From Paraburkholderia lycopersici (GTDB lineage Bacteria > Pseudomonadota > Gammaproteobacteria > Burkholderiales > Burkholderiaceae), in the NCBI RefSeq assembly GCF_900096975.1, contig NZ_FMYQ01000010.1, positions 124,001 through 188,000 of the forward strand: DNA of 64,000 nt, given 5' to 3'. The translations under genes and the position numbers were made by a program. The notes below the pieces were generated by a model that made no database searches, was not told the origin of the DNA, and saw only the letters and a list, made by a program, of their open reading frames with translations. Shown here one piece after another: positions 35,070 to 44,658 of the stretch; the stretch's first letter is position 1, and the number at the start of each line of letters is the position of its first letter.

Positions 35070-35891
35070 CTATTCGAGGAAGTGACGCGTCACCAGTTCG
35101 TTGAAGCGGGCCGCGTGCTCGATCTGCGTCCAGTGTCCGCATTGTCCGAACACGTGCAACTGCGCGCGCGGAATCAGGTCGATCAGGCGCAGCGAACTCG
35201 CGAGCGGGATCACGCGATCCTCGCGCCCGTGCACGATCAGCGTTTCGTGCGTCAACGCGCGAATGGCCGCCTCCGGGCTCGCGAGCGCCTCCACCCAGCG
35301 TTGCCGCGGCGCCGGGAACATCGCGGCGAACGCTTCCTGGTAGCCGGGCCGGATGCTCGCCTCGTAACGCAGCTTCGCCAGTTCGTCGTTCACGAGCGAG
35401 CGGTCGAACGCGAAGATGTCGAGCAACGCGCGCATGTTCGCGATCGACGGCGTGTAGCCCCACACCGCGTCGAGCCCTTCGGTGATCCGAAACGGCACGC
35501 CCGCGCTGCCCATCAGCACGAGCCGGCCGACCCGCTCCGGCGCGCGGATCGCCAGCGCGAGCGCAAGCCCGCCGCCGAACGAATTGCCTACCACGTGCGC
35601 GCGTTCGACGCCGAGCGCGTCGAGCAGCCCGAGCACGTGCGTGACCCAATGGTCCATCGCGTAACGAAAGCCCTGCGGGCGATCCGTCTCGCCGAAGCCC
35701 ACGATGTCGGGCGCAATCACGCGGAACGACTTCGCGAGCGCCGGCATCGTGAGCCGCCAGTTCGCGTAAGCGGTCACGCCCGGCCCGGAGCCGTGAATGA
35801 GCAGCACCGGCACGCCCTCGCCGACATCGTGATAGTTGGTCCGGATGCCGTCGACCACGATGCTGCGGCCGACTTCTGGATTGGTCTGCAT
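35070..35891 (-). CDS. dmpD: 2-hydroxymuconic semialdehyde hydrolase
   Basis: 273-residue alpha/beta hydrolase. Catalytic triad: S104 in VGNSFGGGLA, D225 in HGREDRVIP and H253 in QCGHWTQIEHA; oxyanion loop LLIHGSGPGVTAYANW is typical of meta-cleavage product hydrolases (DmpD/XylF/TodF). It hydrolyses ring-cleavage products to 2-hydroxypenta-2,4-dienoate plus a short acid; this branch matters mainly for methylated (ketone) products. Unusually it is the last gene of the pathway cluster, 41 bases after dmpI, rather than between dmpC and dmpE as in the Pseudomonas dmp operon. Confidence 0.9.
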   Translation of the reverse strand: MQTNPEVGRSIVVDGIRTNYHDVGEGVPVLLIHGSGPGVTAYANWRLTMPALAKSFRVIAPDIVGFGETDRPQGFRYAMDHWVTHVLGLLDALGVERAHVVGNSFGGGLALALAIRAPERVGRLVLMGSAGVPFRITEGLDAVWGYTPSIANMRALLDIFAFDRSLVNDELAKLRYEASIRPGYQEAFAAMFPAPRQRWVEALASPEAAIRALTHETLIVHGREDRVIPLASSLRLIDLIPRAQLHVFGQCGHWTQIEHAARFNELVTRHFLE

Positions 35892-35932
35892 GTTGGTTCC
35901 TGTGGTGCCTCTTTCGGGGGATGGAGCGCCGG

Positions 35933-36124
35933 TCAGCGTCCGCGCTTCTTCGCGCTCTGCCCGGCAATGCCGAAGTGCGCCTTCGGCATCTCGACGATCA
36001 GCACGCGCACGGACTCCAGCGGCGCGTCGATCGCGCGGTGAATCGCTTCGCTCACTTCGGCGATCAGCCGCTCCTTTTTCTCTTCGTCGCGGCCTTCGAG
36101 GATGTACAGATGGGCAATGGGCAC
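35933..36124 (-). CDS. dmpI: 2-hydroxymuconate (4-oxalocrotonate) tautomerase
   Basis: 63 residues with GTG start; AAGGAGG lies five bases upstream. After removal of the initiator Met the protein begins with Pro1, the catalytic base; Arg11, Arg39 and Phe50 are also at the 4-oxalocrotonate tautomerase positions. It converts 2-hydroxymuconate to 2-oxo-3-hexenedioate in the oxalocrotonate branch. The GTG start and short length hide this gene from ATG-only searches. It lies 32 bases after dmpH. Confidence 0.93.
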   Translation of the reverse strand: MPIAHLYILEGRDEEKKERLIAEVSEAIHRAIDAPLESVRVLIVEMPKAHFGIAGQSAKKRGR

Positions 36125-36156
36125 GGTGGCCTCCTTGTCGGATGAAGGAATACAGC

Positions 36157-36945
36157 TCAGACGAAGCGCAGGCCGGTCGAGCCCATGCCCTGCGCGCGCA
36201 ACGTGACGTGGTCGCCTGCCGCGACCGCCACGGCCTCGGTGATGCCGCCGGAAAGGATCAGGCTGCCCGCCGGAATCGATTCGCCGCGTGCGCCGAGATG
36301 GTTCGCGAGCATCGCGACGGCCGCGGCCGGATGGCCGAGCACTGCCGCGCCCGCGCCGAACGCCACCGGCTCGCCGTTCTTCTCCAGCACGATGCCGAGC
36401 GTGCGCAGATCGACGCCCTCGACGGCGAGCGGCTGGCCGCCCACGACGAAGCGCGCCGCCGACGTGTTGTCGGCCACGACGCTCTTCAGGTCGAAGCGAA
36501 AGTCGCGATAGCGGCTGTCGATCACCTCGATGCCCGGAATCACGAAGTCGGTCGCGGCGAGCACCGCGCCGATGTGGCAGCCCGGCCCCTTCAACTCGGC
36601 CTTCGTGACGAACGCGATCTCGGGCTCCACCTTCGGATGGATTAGTTCGGATACCTTGCAGATTCCGCCATCGGCAACGCCGAACGTATCGACGAGATAG
36701 CCGAACACCGGCGTTTCGACGCCCATCTGCCGCATCTTCGCGTGCGACGTGAGCCCCGCCTTGTAGCCGACGATGCGCGCGCCGCGCGCAAGCTGGCGGC
36801 GGCGCAGCGCGTCCTGCACCGCATAGGCGTCGTCCCAGTCCATGTCGGGGTGCGTGTCGGTGATCTTCGGCGTATCGCGCGCTTCGAGCGCGCAATCGTC
36901 GAGATGCTTCGCCAGCGACTCGATCGTTTCATTCGACAGCTTCAT
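36157..36945 (-). CDS. dmpH: 2-oxo-3-hexenedioate (4-oxalocrotonate) decarboxylase
   Basis: 262 residues. Family stretches: [51 protein letters not shown]-like [46 protein letters not shown]. It is a paralogue of DmpE but the gene order (after dmpG, before dmpI) identifies it as the decarboxylase giving 2-hydroxypenta-2,4-dienoate. Its ATG overlaps the dmpG stop by four bases (ATGA), so the two are translationally coupled. Mg-dependent; normally works in complex with the hydratase DmpE. Confidence 0.9.
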   Translation of the reverse strand: MKLSNETIESLAKHLDDCALEARDTPKITDTHPDMDWDDAYAVQDALRRRQLARGARIVGYKAGLTSHAKMRQMGVETPVFGYLVDTFGVADGGICKVSELIHPKVEPEIAFVTKAELKGPGCHIGAVLAATDFVIPGIEVIDSRYRDFRFDLKSVVADNTSAARFVVGGQPLAVEGVDLRTLGIVLEKNGEPVAFGAGAAVLGHPAAAVAMLANHLGARGESIPAGSLILSGGITEAVAVAAGDHVTLRAQGMGSTGLRFV

Positions 36946-37988
36946 GCAGCCTCCTTCCTGGCACCCGCCCGGCGTTGCCGCGCAAGCGTGAGCGCCGTGT
37001 CCTCGATCATGTCCTCCTGGCCGCCGACCATCTTGCGACGGCCCAGTTCGACGAGGATGTCGCGCGACGACACGCCGTACTTCGCCGCCGCGCGCTTCGC
37101 GAACAGCAGGAACGAGCCGTACACGCCGGCGTAGCCGAGCGTGAGCGCGTCGCGGTCGATACGGATCGGGAAGTCCATCATCGGCACGACGAGATCCTCG
37201 GCGACGTCCTGGATCTTCCACACGTCGACGCCCGTTTCGATGCCCATGCGGTCGCACACGGCCACGAACACTTCGAGCGGCGTGTTGCCCGCGCCCGCGC
37301 CGAGGCCCGCCGCCGCGCCGTCGATGCGGTTCGCGCCCACCTCGATTGCGGCAATCGAGTTCGCGACGCCCATCGCAAGGTTGTGGTGGCCGTGAAAACC
37401 GAGTTCCGTCTTCGGATCGAGCGCGTCGCGCACCGCGCCAAGGCGCGCCTTCACGTCGTCGGGCAGCATGTAGCCCGCCGAATCGGTGATGTAGACGCAG
37501 TTCGCGCCGTAGCCCTCCATCAGCTTCGCCTGCTTGACGAGCCCTTCGGGGCTGTTCATGTGGCTCATCATCAGGAAGCCGACCGTGTCCATCTCGAGCT
37601 TGCGCGCGAACGTGATGTGCTGCTCCGACACGTCGGCCTCGGTGCAATGCGTCGCGACGCGGATCGTGTGGACGCCGAGTTCGTGCGCCATCTTCAGGTG
37701 ATCGACGGTGCCGATGCCCGGCAACAGCAGCGCGGACACCTTCGCGCGCTTGAGCAGCGGGATCACGGCGCCGAGGTATTCCTCGTCGCTGTGCGCGGGA
37801 AAGCCGTAATTGACCGACGCGCCGCCAAGCCCGTCGCCATGCGTGACCTCGATGAGCGGCACGCCCGCTTCGTCGAGGCCACGCGCGACCGAGCGCATCT
37901 GGTCGAGGGTCATCTGGTGACGCTTCGGGTGCATACCGTCACGCAGCGTCATGTCGTGGACGGTGATTCGTTTGCCTTGGAGATTCAT
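36942..37988 (-). CDS. dmpG: 4-hydroxy-2-oxovalerate aldolase
   Basis: 348 residues. HMG-CoA-lyase-type barrel: [17 protein letters not shown] (catalytic Arg/Asp/His near residues 16-21), [16 protein letters not shown], and the metal-binding [15 protein letters not shown] near 200. It splits 4-hydroxy-2-oxovalerate into pyruvate and acetaldehyde and channels the aldehyde to DmpF. Full length. It lies 37 bases after dmpF, and overlaps dmpH. Confidence 0.95.
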   Translation of the reverse strand: MNLQGKRITVHDMTLRDGMHPKRHQMTLDQMRSVARGLDEAGVPLIEVTHGDGLGGASVNYGFPAHSDEEYLGAVIPLLKRAKVSALLLPGIGTVDHLKMAHELGVHTIRVATHCTEADVSEQHITFARKLEMDTVGFLMMSHMNSPEGLVKQAKLMEGYGANCVYITDSAGYMLPDDVKARLGAVRDALDPKTELGFHGHHNLAMGVANSIAAIEVGANRIDGAAAGLGAGAGNTPLEVFVAVCDRMGIETGVDVWKIQDVAEDLVVPMMDFPIRIDRDALTLGYAGVYGSFLLFAKRAAAKYGVSSRDILVELGRRKMVGGQEDMIEDTALTLARQRRAGARKEAA

Positions 37989-38025
37989 ATCGATTCCCTA
38001 TGGATCGCGGAAATTCGCGGAAAAA

Positions 38026-38949
38026 TCACGCCGTGACACGCTCGACCGGCGCAAGCGTGATGCGGCCCGCGAGCAGTTCTTCGGCGAACATCTCGGCGGT
38101 CCGCGCGGCGGCGGCCGTCATGATGTCGAGGTTGCCGGCATAGCGCGGCAGGTAGTCGCCGAGCCCTTCCACTTCGAGAAAGACCGACACGCGGTGGCCG
38201 TCGAACACCGGCCCGTTCACGAGCCGATAGCCGGGCACGTAGCGCTGCACGTCGGCGATCATCGCGTTCACCGACTCGACGATGCGCGCCTCGTCGGGCG
38301 TGCCTTCGGTCAGGCAATGCACGGTGTCGCGCATGATGAGCGGCGGCTCGGCCGGGTTGATGACGATGATCGCCTTGCCGCGCTTCGCGCCGCCGACCTG
38401 CGCAACCGCCGACGCCGTGGTGCGCGTGAATTCGTCGATGTTTTTGCGCGTGCCGGGACCGACCGAGCGCGACGACACGGTCGCCACGATCTCCGCGTAA
38501 TCGACGGGCTGCACGCGCGAGATCGCGCGCACCATCGGAATGGTCGCCTGGCCGCCGCACGTCACCATGTTGACGTTCATCTCGCGCCGGCCGATGTGCT
38601 CCTTCAGGTTGACGGGCGGCACGCAGTACGGGCCGATCGCGGCCGGCGTGAGATCGACCATCATCACGCCGAGCGCGTTGAGCTTGCGGCTGTTTTCCGC
38701 GTGAACGTAGGCGCTCGTCGCGTCGAACGCGATCTGCACATTGTCGGCCTTCACGTGCGGCACGAGGCCGTCCACGCCGTCGGCGGTCGTCTTGAGGCCC
38801 AGTTCGCGCGCCTTCTTCAGGCCGTCCGATTCGGGATCGATGCCGACCATCCACACGGGTTCGAGCACGGGGCTGCGCATGAGCTTGGCGAGCAGGTCGG
38901 TGCCGATGTTGCCAGGCCCGATCAGCGCGCAACGGATTTTCTGTGTCAT
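38026..38949 (-). CDS. dmpF: Acetaldehyde dehydrogenase (acylating)
   Basis: 307 residues. NAD-binding [13 protein letters not shown] at residues 11-23, the nucleophile C131 in [12 protein letters not shown], and [18 protein letters not shown]. It oxidises acetaldehyde from DmpG to acetyl-CoA, closing the meta pathway. Forms the channelling complex with DmpG. Full length. Confidence 0.95.
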   Translation of the reverse strand: MTQKIRCALIGPGNIGTDLLAKLMRSPVLEPVWMVGIDPESDGLKKARELGLKTTADGVDGLVPHVKADNVQIAFDATSAYVHAENSRKLNALGVMMVDLTPAAIGPYCVPPVNLKEHIGRREMNVNMVTCGGQATIPMVRAISRVQPVDYAEIVATVSSRSVGPGTRKNIDEFTRTTASAVAQVGGAKRGKAIIVINPAEPPLIMRDTVHCLTEGTPDEARIVESVNAMIADVQRYVPGYRLVNGPVFDGHRVSVFLEVEGLGDYLPRYAGNLDIMTAAAARTAEMFAEELLAGRITLAPVERVTA

Positions 38950-39003
38950 TGCAATGTCCTTGGGAATATCGATGGGATGCCGTATCGAAGCGATCCAGGC
39001 GAA

Positions 39004-39786
39004 CTACGCGAAGCGCACCGAGCAGGCGCCGATGCCGCCGATCGATACGCGGAAGCTGTCGCCCGCCGCGACCGGCGCCATCGCGGCCAGTGCGCCGGAG
39101 AGGATCACCTCGCCCGCCTTGAGCGGAATGCCGAGTTCGCCGAGCGTGTTCGCGAGCCACGCGACGGCGTTCGCGGGCGAGCCGAGCGCCGCCGCGCCCG
39201 CGCCGGTGCCGATCACTTCGCCGTTCTTCTCCAGCACCATGCCGCAGGTGGCGAGATCGACGCGGCGCAGGCTCACCGCCTGGTCGCCGAGCGCGAATAC
39301 GCCGCATGACGCGTTGTCCGCCACGGTGTCGCCGATCTTGATCTTCCAGTCGCGAATGCGCGAATCGACGATCTCGAAGCACGGCATCACGCATTCGGTG
39401 GCCGCGAGCACCATCGCGTTCGTGATGCCGGGCCCCAGCAGGTCGCGCTTGAGGATGAACGCGATCTCGCCTTCGGCTTTCGGCTGGATCAGCGTGTCGA
39501 GCGGGATGCGTTCGCCCTCGCCGTACACCATGCCGGACAGCAGATAGCCGAAATCGGGCTGGTAGACGCCCAGCATGTCCATCACCGCCTTCGAGGTGAC
39601 GCCGATCTTCTTGCCGACGACGGTTTCGCCGGCGTCGAGCCGCCGCTGCACGAAGCGTTGCTGGATGCGGTAGGCGTCGCGCACCGAAAGGTCTTCGTGC
39701 TGCGAGGTCAGCGGCGCGACGGCTTCGCGGGCGACGAACGCGTCGTAGAGCCGGTCGCCCAGCGTTTCGATCAACGTGGTTTCCAT
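39004..39786 (-). CDS. dmpE: 2-oxopent-4-enoate (2-keto-4-pentenoate) hydratase
   Basis: 260 residues of the same fold as Dmp[105 protein letters not shown]. It adds water to 2-hydroxypenta-2,4-dienoate to give 4-hydroxy-2-oxovalerate. Start ATG 39786. It lies 29 bases after dmpC. Assigned as hydratase rather than decarboxylase from its place before dmpF and from the DMLGVYQPDFG motif. Confidence 0.9.
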   Translation of the reverse strand: METTLIETLGDRLYDAFVAREAVAPLTSQHEDLSVRDAYRIQQRFVQRRLDAGETVVGKKIGVTSKAVMDMLGVYQPDFGYLLSGMVYGEGERIPLDTLIQPKAEGEIAFILKRDLLGPGITNAMVLAATECVMPCFEIVDSRIRDWKIKIGDTVADNASCGVFALGDQAVSLRRVDLATCGMVLEKNGEVIGTGAGAAALGSPANAVAWLANTLGELGIPLKAGEVILSGALAAMAPVAAGDSFRVSIGGIGACSVRFA

Positions 39787-39815
39787 AGGTAATCCGAAAT
39801 AGTTCAACGGGTTCG

Positions 39816-41327
39816 TCAGAGCTTCACGCAGATGTTCTTGAGTTCGGTGTAGAACTCGAGCGAATGCACGCCCCCTTCGCGGCCGATGCCCGACTGCTTC
39901 GCGCCGCCGAACGCCGTGCGCAGATCGCGCAGGAACCACGAGTTGACCCACGCGATGCCGACCTCGATCGCCGCCGCGACGCGATGCGCGCGAGAAAGAT
40001 TCGTTGTCCAGATCGCAGTGGCGAGACCGTACGCATTCGCGTTTGCGCGGCCCACGACTTCGGCTTCGGAATCGAACGGCATCACGAGCGCGCACGGGCC
40101 GAAGATCTCCTCGCGCGCGATCGGCGAGTCGTCGCCGAGGCCAGTCCACAGCGTAGGCTGCACCCACGCGCCCTCGCGCAGATTGGCCGGCAGGTCGGGC
40201 ACGCCGCCGCCGGTCACGACCGTCGCGCCCAGCTCGACCGCTTTGCGGTAGTACGACAGCACCTTGTTGCGATGCTCGTGGCTGATGAGCGGGCCGATGC
40301 CCGTGGCGGCCTCCTCGGGACGGCCAGGACGCAGGCGCTCGGCGCCTTCCTTGAGCGCGGCCACGAAGCGCTCGAAAATCGGCCGCTCGACGTAGACGCG
40401 CTCCGTGCCGAGGCACACCTGGCCCGCGTTCGAGAAGCACGAGCGCAACGTGCCTTCGATAGCGGCATCGAAGTCGCAGTCGGCGAACACGATCGCCGCG
40501 TTCTTGCCGCCCATCTCCAGGCTGACCGGGCGGGCGCCGTCGGCGGCTGCTTTCATGATTGCAGCGCCCGTACGCGTTTCGCCCGTGAACGTGATCGCGT
40601 TCACGCCCGGATGCGTCGTCACGAACTCGCCCGCCGAGCCGGGCCCAAAGCCGTGTACGACGTTGTAGACGCCGCGCGGCACGCCCGCCGCGTTCATCAC
40701 TTCGCCGAGCAGCGCGGCCGTCTGCGGCGTCTCTTCCGAGGGCTTGACGACCACCGTGTTGCCGCACGCGAGCGCCGGGCCGACCTTCCACGTCATCAGC
40801 AGCAGCGGCAGATTCCACGGGCAGATCACGCCGACCACGCCGACCGGCCGGCGAATCGCATAGTTGAGCGCGCCCGCGCCGTCCGGCGTCGCCATCTCGA
40901 AGCTCTCGGCTGGCACGTTCTTCACGACGTCCGCGAAGACCTTGAAGTTCGCCGCGCCGCGCGGGATGTCGATGTGCCGCGCGAGACTCACGGGCTTGCC
41001 CGTGTCGGCCACTTCGGCTGCGAGGAAGTCGTCGAAGCGGCGCTCGATGCCGTCCGCCACCGCGTACAGCAGATCGACGCGCTGCGCGATGGTCAGGCCG
41101 CCCCACGGCCCGGCCAGCGCGGCGCGCGCGGCGCGCACGGCGGCATCGACGTCCTCGCGGCTCGCCTCGGCCACGCGCGCGATCAGCGCGTTGTCGAGCG
41201 GCGAGCGCTTGTCGAACCAGCGCCCGCTGTCGCGGTACTCGCCGTCGATGAAGTTGCGGACCGGCTTTGCGCCGGCCTGGCTGCCTGGTTCGCCGCGCAC
41301 GGCGGCGGTCGGTTCTGTTTCGTACAT
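39816..41327 (-). CDS. dmpC: 2-hydroxymuconic semialdehyde dehydrogenase
   Basis: 503-residue aldehyde dehydrogenase. Active-site residues: N172 in CPWNLPLLLMTWK, E271 in LEMGGKN and C305 in NAGQVCLGTERVYVE. It oxidises the catechol ring-cleavage product to 2-hydroxymuconate with NAD, opening the oxalocrotonate branch. There is an 88-base gap to the preceding GlcG-like gene, the largest within the operon, in which no clear promoter is visible. Confidence 0.94.
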   Translation of the reverse strand: MYETEPTAAVRGEPGSQAGAKPVRNFIDGEYRDSGRWFDKRSPLDNALIARVAEASREDVDAAVRAARAALAGPWGGLTIAQRVDLLYAVADGIERRFDDFLAAEVADTGKPVSLARHIDIPRGAANFKVFADVVKNVPAESFEMATPDGAGALNYAIRRPVGVVGVICPWNLPLLLMTWKVGPALACGNTVVVKPSEETPQTAALLGEVMNAAGVPRGVYNVVHGFGPGSAGEFVTTHPGVNAITFTGETRTGAAIMKAAADGARPVSLEMGGKNAAIVFADCDFDAAIEGTLRSCFSNAGQVCLGTERVYVERPIFERFVAALKEGAERLRPGRPEEAATGIGPLISHEHRNKVLSYYRKAVELGATVVTGGGVPDLPANLREGAWVQPTLWTGLGDDSPIAREEIFGPCALVMPFDSEAEVVGRANANAYGLATAIWTTNLSRAHRVAAAIEVGIAWVNSWFLRDLRTAFGGAKQSGIGREGGVHSLEFYTELKNICVKL

Positions 41328-41415
41328 GATCGTTCCAGCGAAGTTGTCGAGTTGTTATCGAGTTGTCGTCGAGGTTGTCGTAGTCGGGAGGTTGAAAAAA
41401 TGCCGCCGCAGTCCG

Positions 41416-41865
41416 TCAAGGCCCCGCGAGCCCGAGCGCTTCGAGGCCCGCGCGCGCGCAGGCTTCGTCCTGCGACTCGCTGCCGCCCGACACGCCGATG
41501 CCGCCGATGCACCCGCCGTCCTCGACGACGGGCAGGCCGCCGCCGAACGCGACGAACCGCGGACGCAGCACGATGCCTTCGCGCACGGCCGCCGAATGCG
41601 CCTGCAGCTCGTCGTGCCAGCGGCCTGTCGGCAGGCCGAAGCTCGCCGCCGTATAGGCCTTGTCGATGGCGATGTCGATCGAATGCAGCGGCGCGCCGGG
41701 CATCCGGACGGACGCGGCGAGATGCCCGGCCGCATCGACCACCGCCACGTTCACGCGCACGCCGAGCCGGACGGCCTCGCGCGCGGCGGACTCGACGGCG
41801 CGCTGGGCAGCGGGCCAGTCGATCGCGCGCGCCGCCACGCTATGCCCGGAAACGGTGGAGTTCAT
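41416..41865 (-). CDS. GlcG/HbpS-family haem-binding-like protein
   Basis: 149 residues: AVESAAREAVRLGVRVNVAVVDAAGHLAASVRMPGAPLHSIDIAIDKAYTAASFG and VAFGGGLPVVEDGGCIGGIGVSGG are the GlcG/HbpS signature. ATG 41865 has AAGGAG eight bases upstream. Genes of this type are often found in catechol meta-cleavage operons between the dioxygenase and semialdehyde dehydrogenase, where their task is not settled; protection or reactivation of the iron enzyme or binding of an intermediate are possibilities. Cytoplasmic, no signal peptide. Confidence 0.88.
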   Translation of the reverse strand: MNSTVSGHSVAARAIDWPAAQRAVESAAREAVRLGVRVNVAVVDAAGHLAASVRMPGAPLHSIDIAIDKAYTAASFGLPTGRWHDELQAHSAAVREGIVLRPRFVAFGGGLPVVEDGGCIGGIGVSGGSESQDEACARAGLEALGLAGP

Positions 41866-41887
41866 CGCGCACGCTCCTTTTTTTGCA

Positions 41888-42832
41888 TCAGGTGTACACC
41901 GTGGTGAACGCTTCGTTGAGTTCACCCGAGTGATAGAAGATGGCGCGGCCGATCTCGTCGCCGGTCCACGTCGTGACCGGACGGTCCGGCTGCGCGAGAT
42001 AGCCGAGCCCCGCGAAGGTCTCGTTGCGGTTGCCGCTCGGATCGAAGAAGTAGATCGTCGTGCCGCGCGTGATGCCGTGCCGCGTCGGCGCGACGTCGAT
42101 CTTCACCTTGTTCTTCGCCATGACGTCGGCGGACTTCAGCACGTCGGACCAGTCGTCGAGGAAGAACGCAATGTGGTGCAGACCATTGCGCGGCCCGCCG
42201 ACGAACGCGATGTCGTGCGGCGTCGAACTGCGGAACAGCCACGTCGCCGCCTGAACGCTGTGGTCGGGGCCGACCATCAACTGCTCGGCCAGGTGGAAGT
42301 CGAGACATTGCTCCATGAAGCGCGTGTTGTCCGCGACGCGGTTCACGCCCCGCTCCGGATCGAGCTCGCACATCAGCAGCGCGTGGTCGAGCCAGTGGAC
42401 CGCCGAACCCTGCACGCCGTCGGGCCACGGATCGGGATTGAGCGAGCCGACGTCGGTGCCCACCTGTTCCTTGTGCGCGTAGAGACGCATCTCGTGCCCG
42501 CTCGGCAGATTGAACTTCAGCGTGCGGCCGACCGCGGGCAGGCTGCCTTCGGGCAGCATTTCGGTGGGGGTGCCGTAGGCCTCGATGCGCGCCTGCAACG
42601 CGTCGAGATCGGCGTCCTTCTCGACCTTGTAGGCGATGTGCCTGAGCCCCGCCTCCTCCGAGGGGCTCAAAATCAGCGAGTATTTGTCCCACTCGTCCCA
42701 GCATTTCAGATAGACGTTGCCCGCGCTGTCGCGCATTGTCACCTTCAGGCCCAGCACCCGCTCGTAATGCCGAAGCGCCGCATCCATGTCCATGACCTTG
42801 AGGTTGACATGGCCGATACGCATCACACCCAT
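41888..42832 (-). CDS. dmpB: Catechol 2,3-dioxygenase
   Basis: 314 residues, two vicinal-oxygen-chelate domains. The iron ligands are most likely H150 (VHWLDHALL), H219 or H220 ([11 protein letters not shown]) and E271 ([12 protein letters not shown]), in the positions of the extradiol family. It cleaves catechol between C2 and C3 to 2-hydroxymuconic semialdehyde. GGAGGAG lies upstream of the ATG, inside dmpQ; the two genes overlap by ten bases. Confidence 0.95.
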   Translation of the reverse strand: MGVMRIGHVNLKVMDMDAALRHYERVLGLKVTMRDSAGNVYLKCWDEWDKYSLILSPSEEAGLRHIAYKVEKDADLDALQARIEAYGTPTEMLPEGSLPAVGRTLKFNLPSGHEMRLYAHKEQVGTDVGSLNPDPWPDGVQGSAVHWLDHALLMCELDPERGVNRVADNTRFMEQCLDFHLAEQLMVGPDHSVQAATWLFRSSTPHDIAFVGGPRNGLHHIAFFLDDWSDVLKSADVMAKNKVKIDVAPTRHGITRGTTIYFFDPSGNRNETFAGLGYLAQPDRPVTTWTGDEIGRAIFYHSGELNEAFTTVYT

Positions 42833-43206
42833 GATGTGTCTCCTCCAGACTGCTTTGTTGAAATGGGGACGGCCGCGAGGGCGCATCCCTTGAAAAACGG
42901 CTTCTGCATCTTTCCCGCCACTTCGAGTTCGACGTCGCCGAGCGGCGCGACGCGGCACGCGAGCGTATAGCCCGCGCATTCTTCCTCCACGCTCACGTGC
43001 GCGCGGCTGACGGGCCCGAGCTTGCAGACCTCGCCGCGCAGCACGCGCACCTTGCACACGCCGCAGCCGCCGTTCAGGCAGCCGACCGGAATGCCGCGCC
43101 GGCCCAGTTGCGCCATTGCCGCGAGCAGCGACTGGCCGGGCGGGCACGGGAAACGCTCGCCGGTCTGCACGACCGTGACGGTGGCTTTCGTGTCGCTCGC
43201 GCCCAT
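42823..43206 (-). CDS. dmpQ: Chloroplast-type 2Fe-2S ferredoxin (XylT/DmpQ-like)
   Basis: 127 residues. Cluster cysteines C43, C48, C51 and C84 ([13 protein letters not shown] and TLACRV). Ferredoxins of this kind reduce and reactivate oxidised catechol 2,3-dioxygenase. One base separates it from dmpP and it overlaps dmpB, so expression is coupled to the enzyme it services. Confidence 0.92.
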   Translation of the reverse strand: MGASDTKATVTVVQTGERFPCPPGQSLLAAMAQLGRRGIPVGCLNGGCGVCKVRVLRGEVCKLGPVSRAHVSVEEECAGYTLACRVAPLGDVELEVAGKMQKPFFKGCALAAVPISTKQSGGDTSWV

Positions 43207-43207
43207 G

Positions 43208-44272
43208 TCACACCTTGCGAAAGAGCGGGCTGCGGACCTGCTGCACGTCCGCCGCCGAGATGAACTTCTCGTGATAAATGTCGCGCTCGAAGAGGCGACC
43301 CTGCATGAGCGTCGAGATGCACGCGTCGATCATCGCGGGCGGTCCGCACAGATACGCCTGATGGCCCGCGAAGTCGTTGCCGAAATGCGCCTTCGCGACT
43401 TCGTGGACGAAACCCTGCCCGACGTCCGCGCCCGCTTCGGCCGCGCCTTCGGACAACGCAGGCAGGTAGGTGAAGTTCGGATAGCGCTTGCTCAGCGCGC
43501 GAAACTCGTCGTCGTAGTAAAGCTCGGCGGCGCTGCGCTGACCGTAGACCAGCGTGATCGGCACGGTCGCGCCCTGCGCGAGCAGATCAAGGATCATCGA
43601 GCGCGGGCTCGACAATCCCGAGCCGCCCGCCATGAAAATCATCGGCCGGCCCGCGGACTTGCGCGCGAAGAAACGCCCATACGGGCCGGACAGATGCAGC
43701 CGGTCGCCGACGGCAAGCTTTTCGTGCAGCCACGCGGTGCCGAGGCCGCCGGGCACCTGCCGCACGTTCAGCTCGATCTCGCCGGTTGCCGCGACGTCGG
43801 CCGGCGCGTTCGCGATCGAGAATGCGCGCGTTTGCGCGATGCCCGGAATCGTCAGTTGAACGTACTGTCCCGCCTGGAAATGCAGCGGACGGTCGAGTTT
43901 CAGGCGAATCGCCTTGATGGTCGGCGTGAGCTGCACGATACGCACGGCCTCGCCCTCGAAGTCCCGCACGGGGATGATCTCGGCGTCGGGGTCTTCGTCC
44001 ACGTCGGCCTCGATCACAGTGTCCGCCTGCAGCGTCGCGCAGCAGGCGAGCGCCTTGCCCTCCTCGCGCTCGAAGTCCATCAGCGCGAACGGGTTCGCGT
44101 CGCCGAGGTCGGCCTCGCCTGCGAGGATCTCGACCTTGCAGGTCCCGCACAGGCCGTGACAGCACGCGTGCGGAATGTAGATGCCCTGGCGCAGCGCCGC
44201 GTCGAGGATGGTCTGCCCTTCCTCGACCTCGATCGTCGCGCCCAGCGGCTCGATGGTCAGTTGGTGACTCAT
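43208..44272 (-). CDS. dmpP: Phenol hydroxylase reductase component (P5)
   Basis: 354 residues. N-terminal 2Fe-2S domain with C37-x4-C42-x2-C45 and C77; FAD domain with RAFSIANAP; NAD domain with MIFMAGGSGLSSPRSM and AYLCGPPAMIDAC. It moves electrons from NADH to the di-iron hydroxylase. Full length, 13 bases after dmpO. Confidence 0.96.
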   Translation of the reverse strand: MSHQLTIEPLGATIEVEEGQTILDAALRQGIYIPHACCHGLCGTCKVEILAGEADLGDANPFALMDFEREEGKALACCATLQADTVIEADVDEDPDAEIIPVRDFEGEAVRIVQLTPTIKAIRLKLDRPLHFQAGQYVQLTIPGIAQTRAFSIANAPADVAATGEIELNVRQVPGGLGTAWLHEKLAVGDRLHLSGPYGRFFARKSAGRPMIFMAGGSGLSSPRSMILDLLAQGATVPITLVYGQRSAAELYYDDEFRALSKRYPNFTYLPALSEGAAEAGADVGQGFVHEVAKAHFGNDFAGHQAYLCGPPAMIDACISTLMQGRLFERDIYHEKFISAADVQQVRSPLFRKV

Positions 44273-44285
44273 GTGCGTCCTTCCT

Positions 44286-44642
44286 TCAGCTGCGCGATCC
44301 GCCGATGCCTTCGAGGCCCGGCGTCCTGAAGCGGATCAGGTCCTTGTGGCCGACGCCGTTTTCCGCGAGGCTCTTCGCGGGATCGGGCGTCCACGGCCGG
44401 CCCGACTTGAACCACTGCACGCGGCTCCAGTCGATCTTCGCGAAGTCCGGGTGATAGCCGTAGATGCCGGGCAGCACCTGCGCGGCGAGCGCGCCGAACG
44501 GCATGTCGGGCGGCAGCGGCAGGCAGAACGGCGCCGGGAACATCAGGTGGTCCTCCCAGCCGACGTAGACGAGCGGCGCCGGAAACTTCTCCACGGCGTC
44601 CTTGGGCGGGAAATCGTAGGGTTTGAGCGCGATGACGGTCAC
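44286..44642 (-). CDS. dmpO: Phenol hydroxylase P4 subunit
   Basis: 118 residues: MTVIALKPYDFPPKDAVEKF and YVGWEDHLMFPAPFCLPLPPDMPFG are typical of the gamma-like small subunit of multicomponent phenol hydroxylases. It is part of the (P1-P3-P4)2 oxygenase core. Sixteen bases after dmpN. Confidence 0.93.
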   Translation of the reverse strand: MTVIALKPYDFPPKDAVEKFPAPLVYVGWEDHLMFPAPFCLPLPPDMPFGALAAQVLPGIYGYHPDFAKIDWSRVQWFKSGRPWTPDPAKSLAENGVGHKDLIRFRTPGLEGIGGSRS

Positions 44643-44658
44643 GATGGTCTCCCTTGTC

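Noticed and set aside
39864..41933. A 689-codon plus-strand open frame
   Set aside because: Antisense to the semialdehyde dehydrogenase and GlcG-like genes; no motif, no ribosome site.
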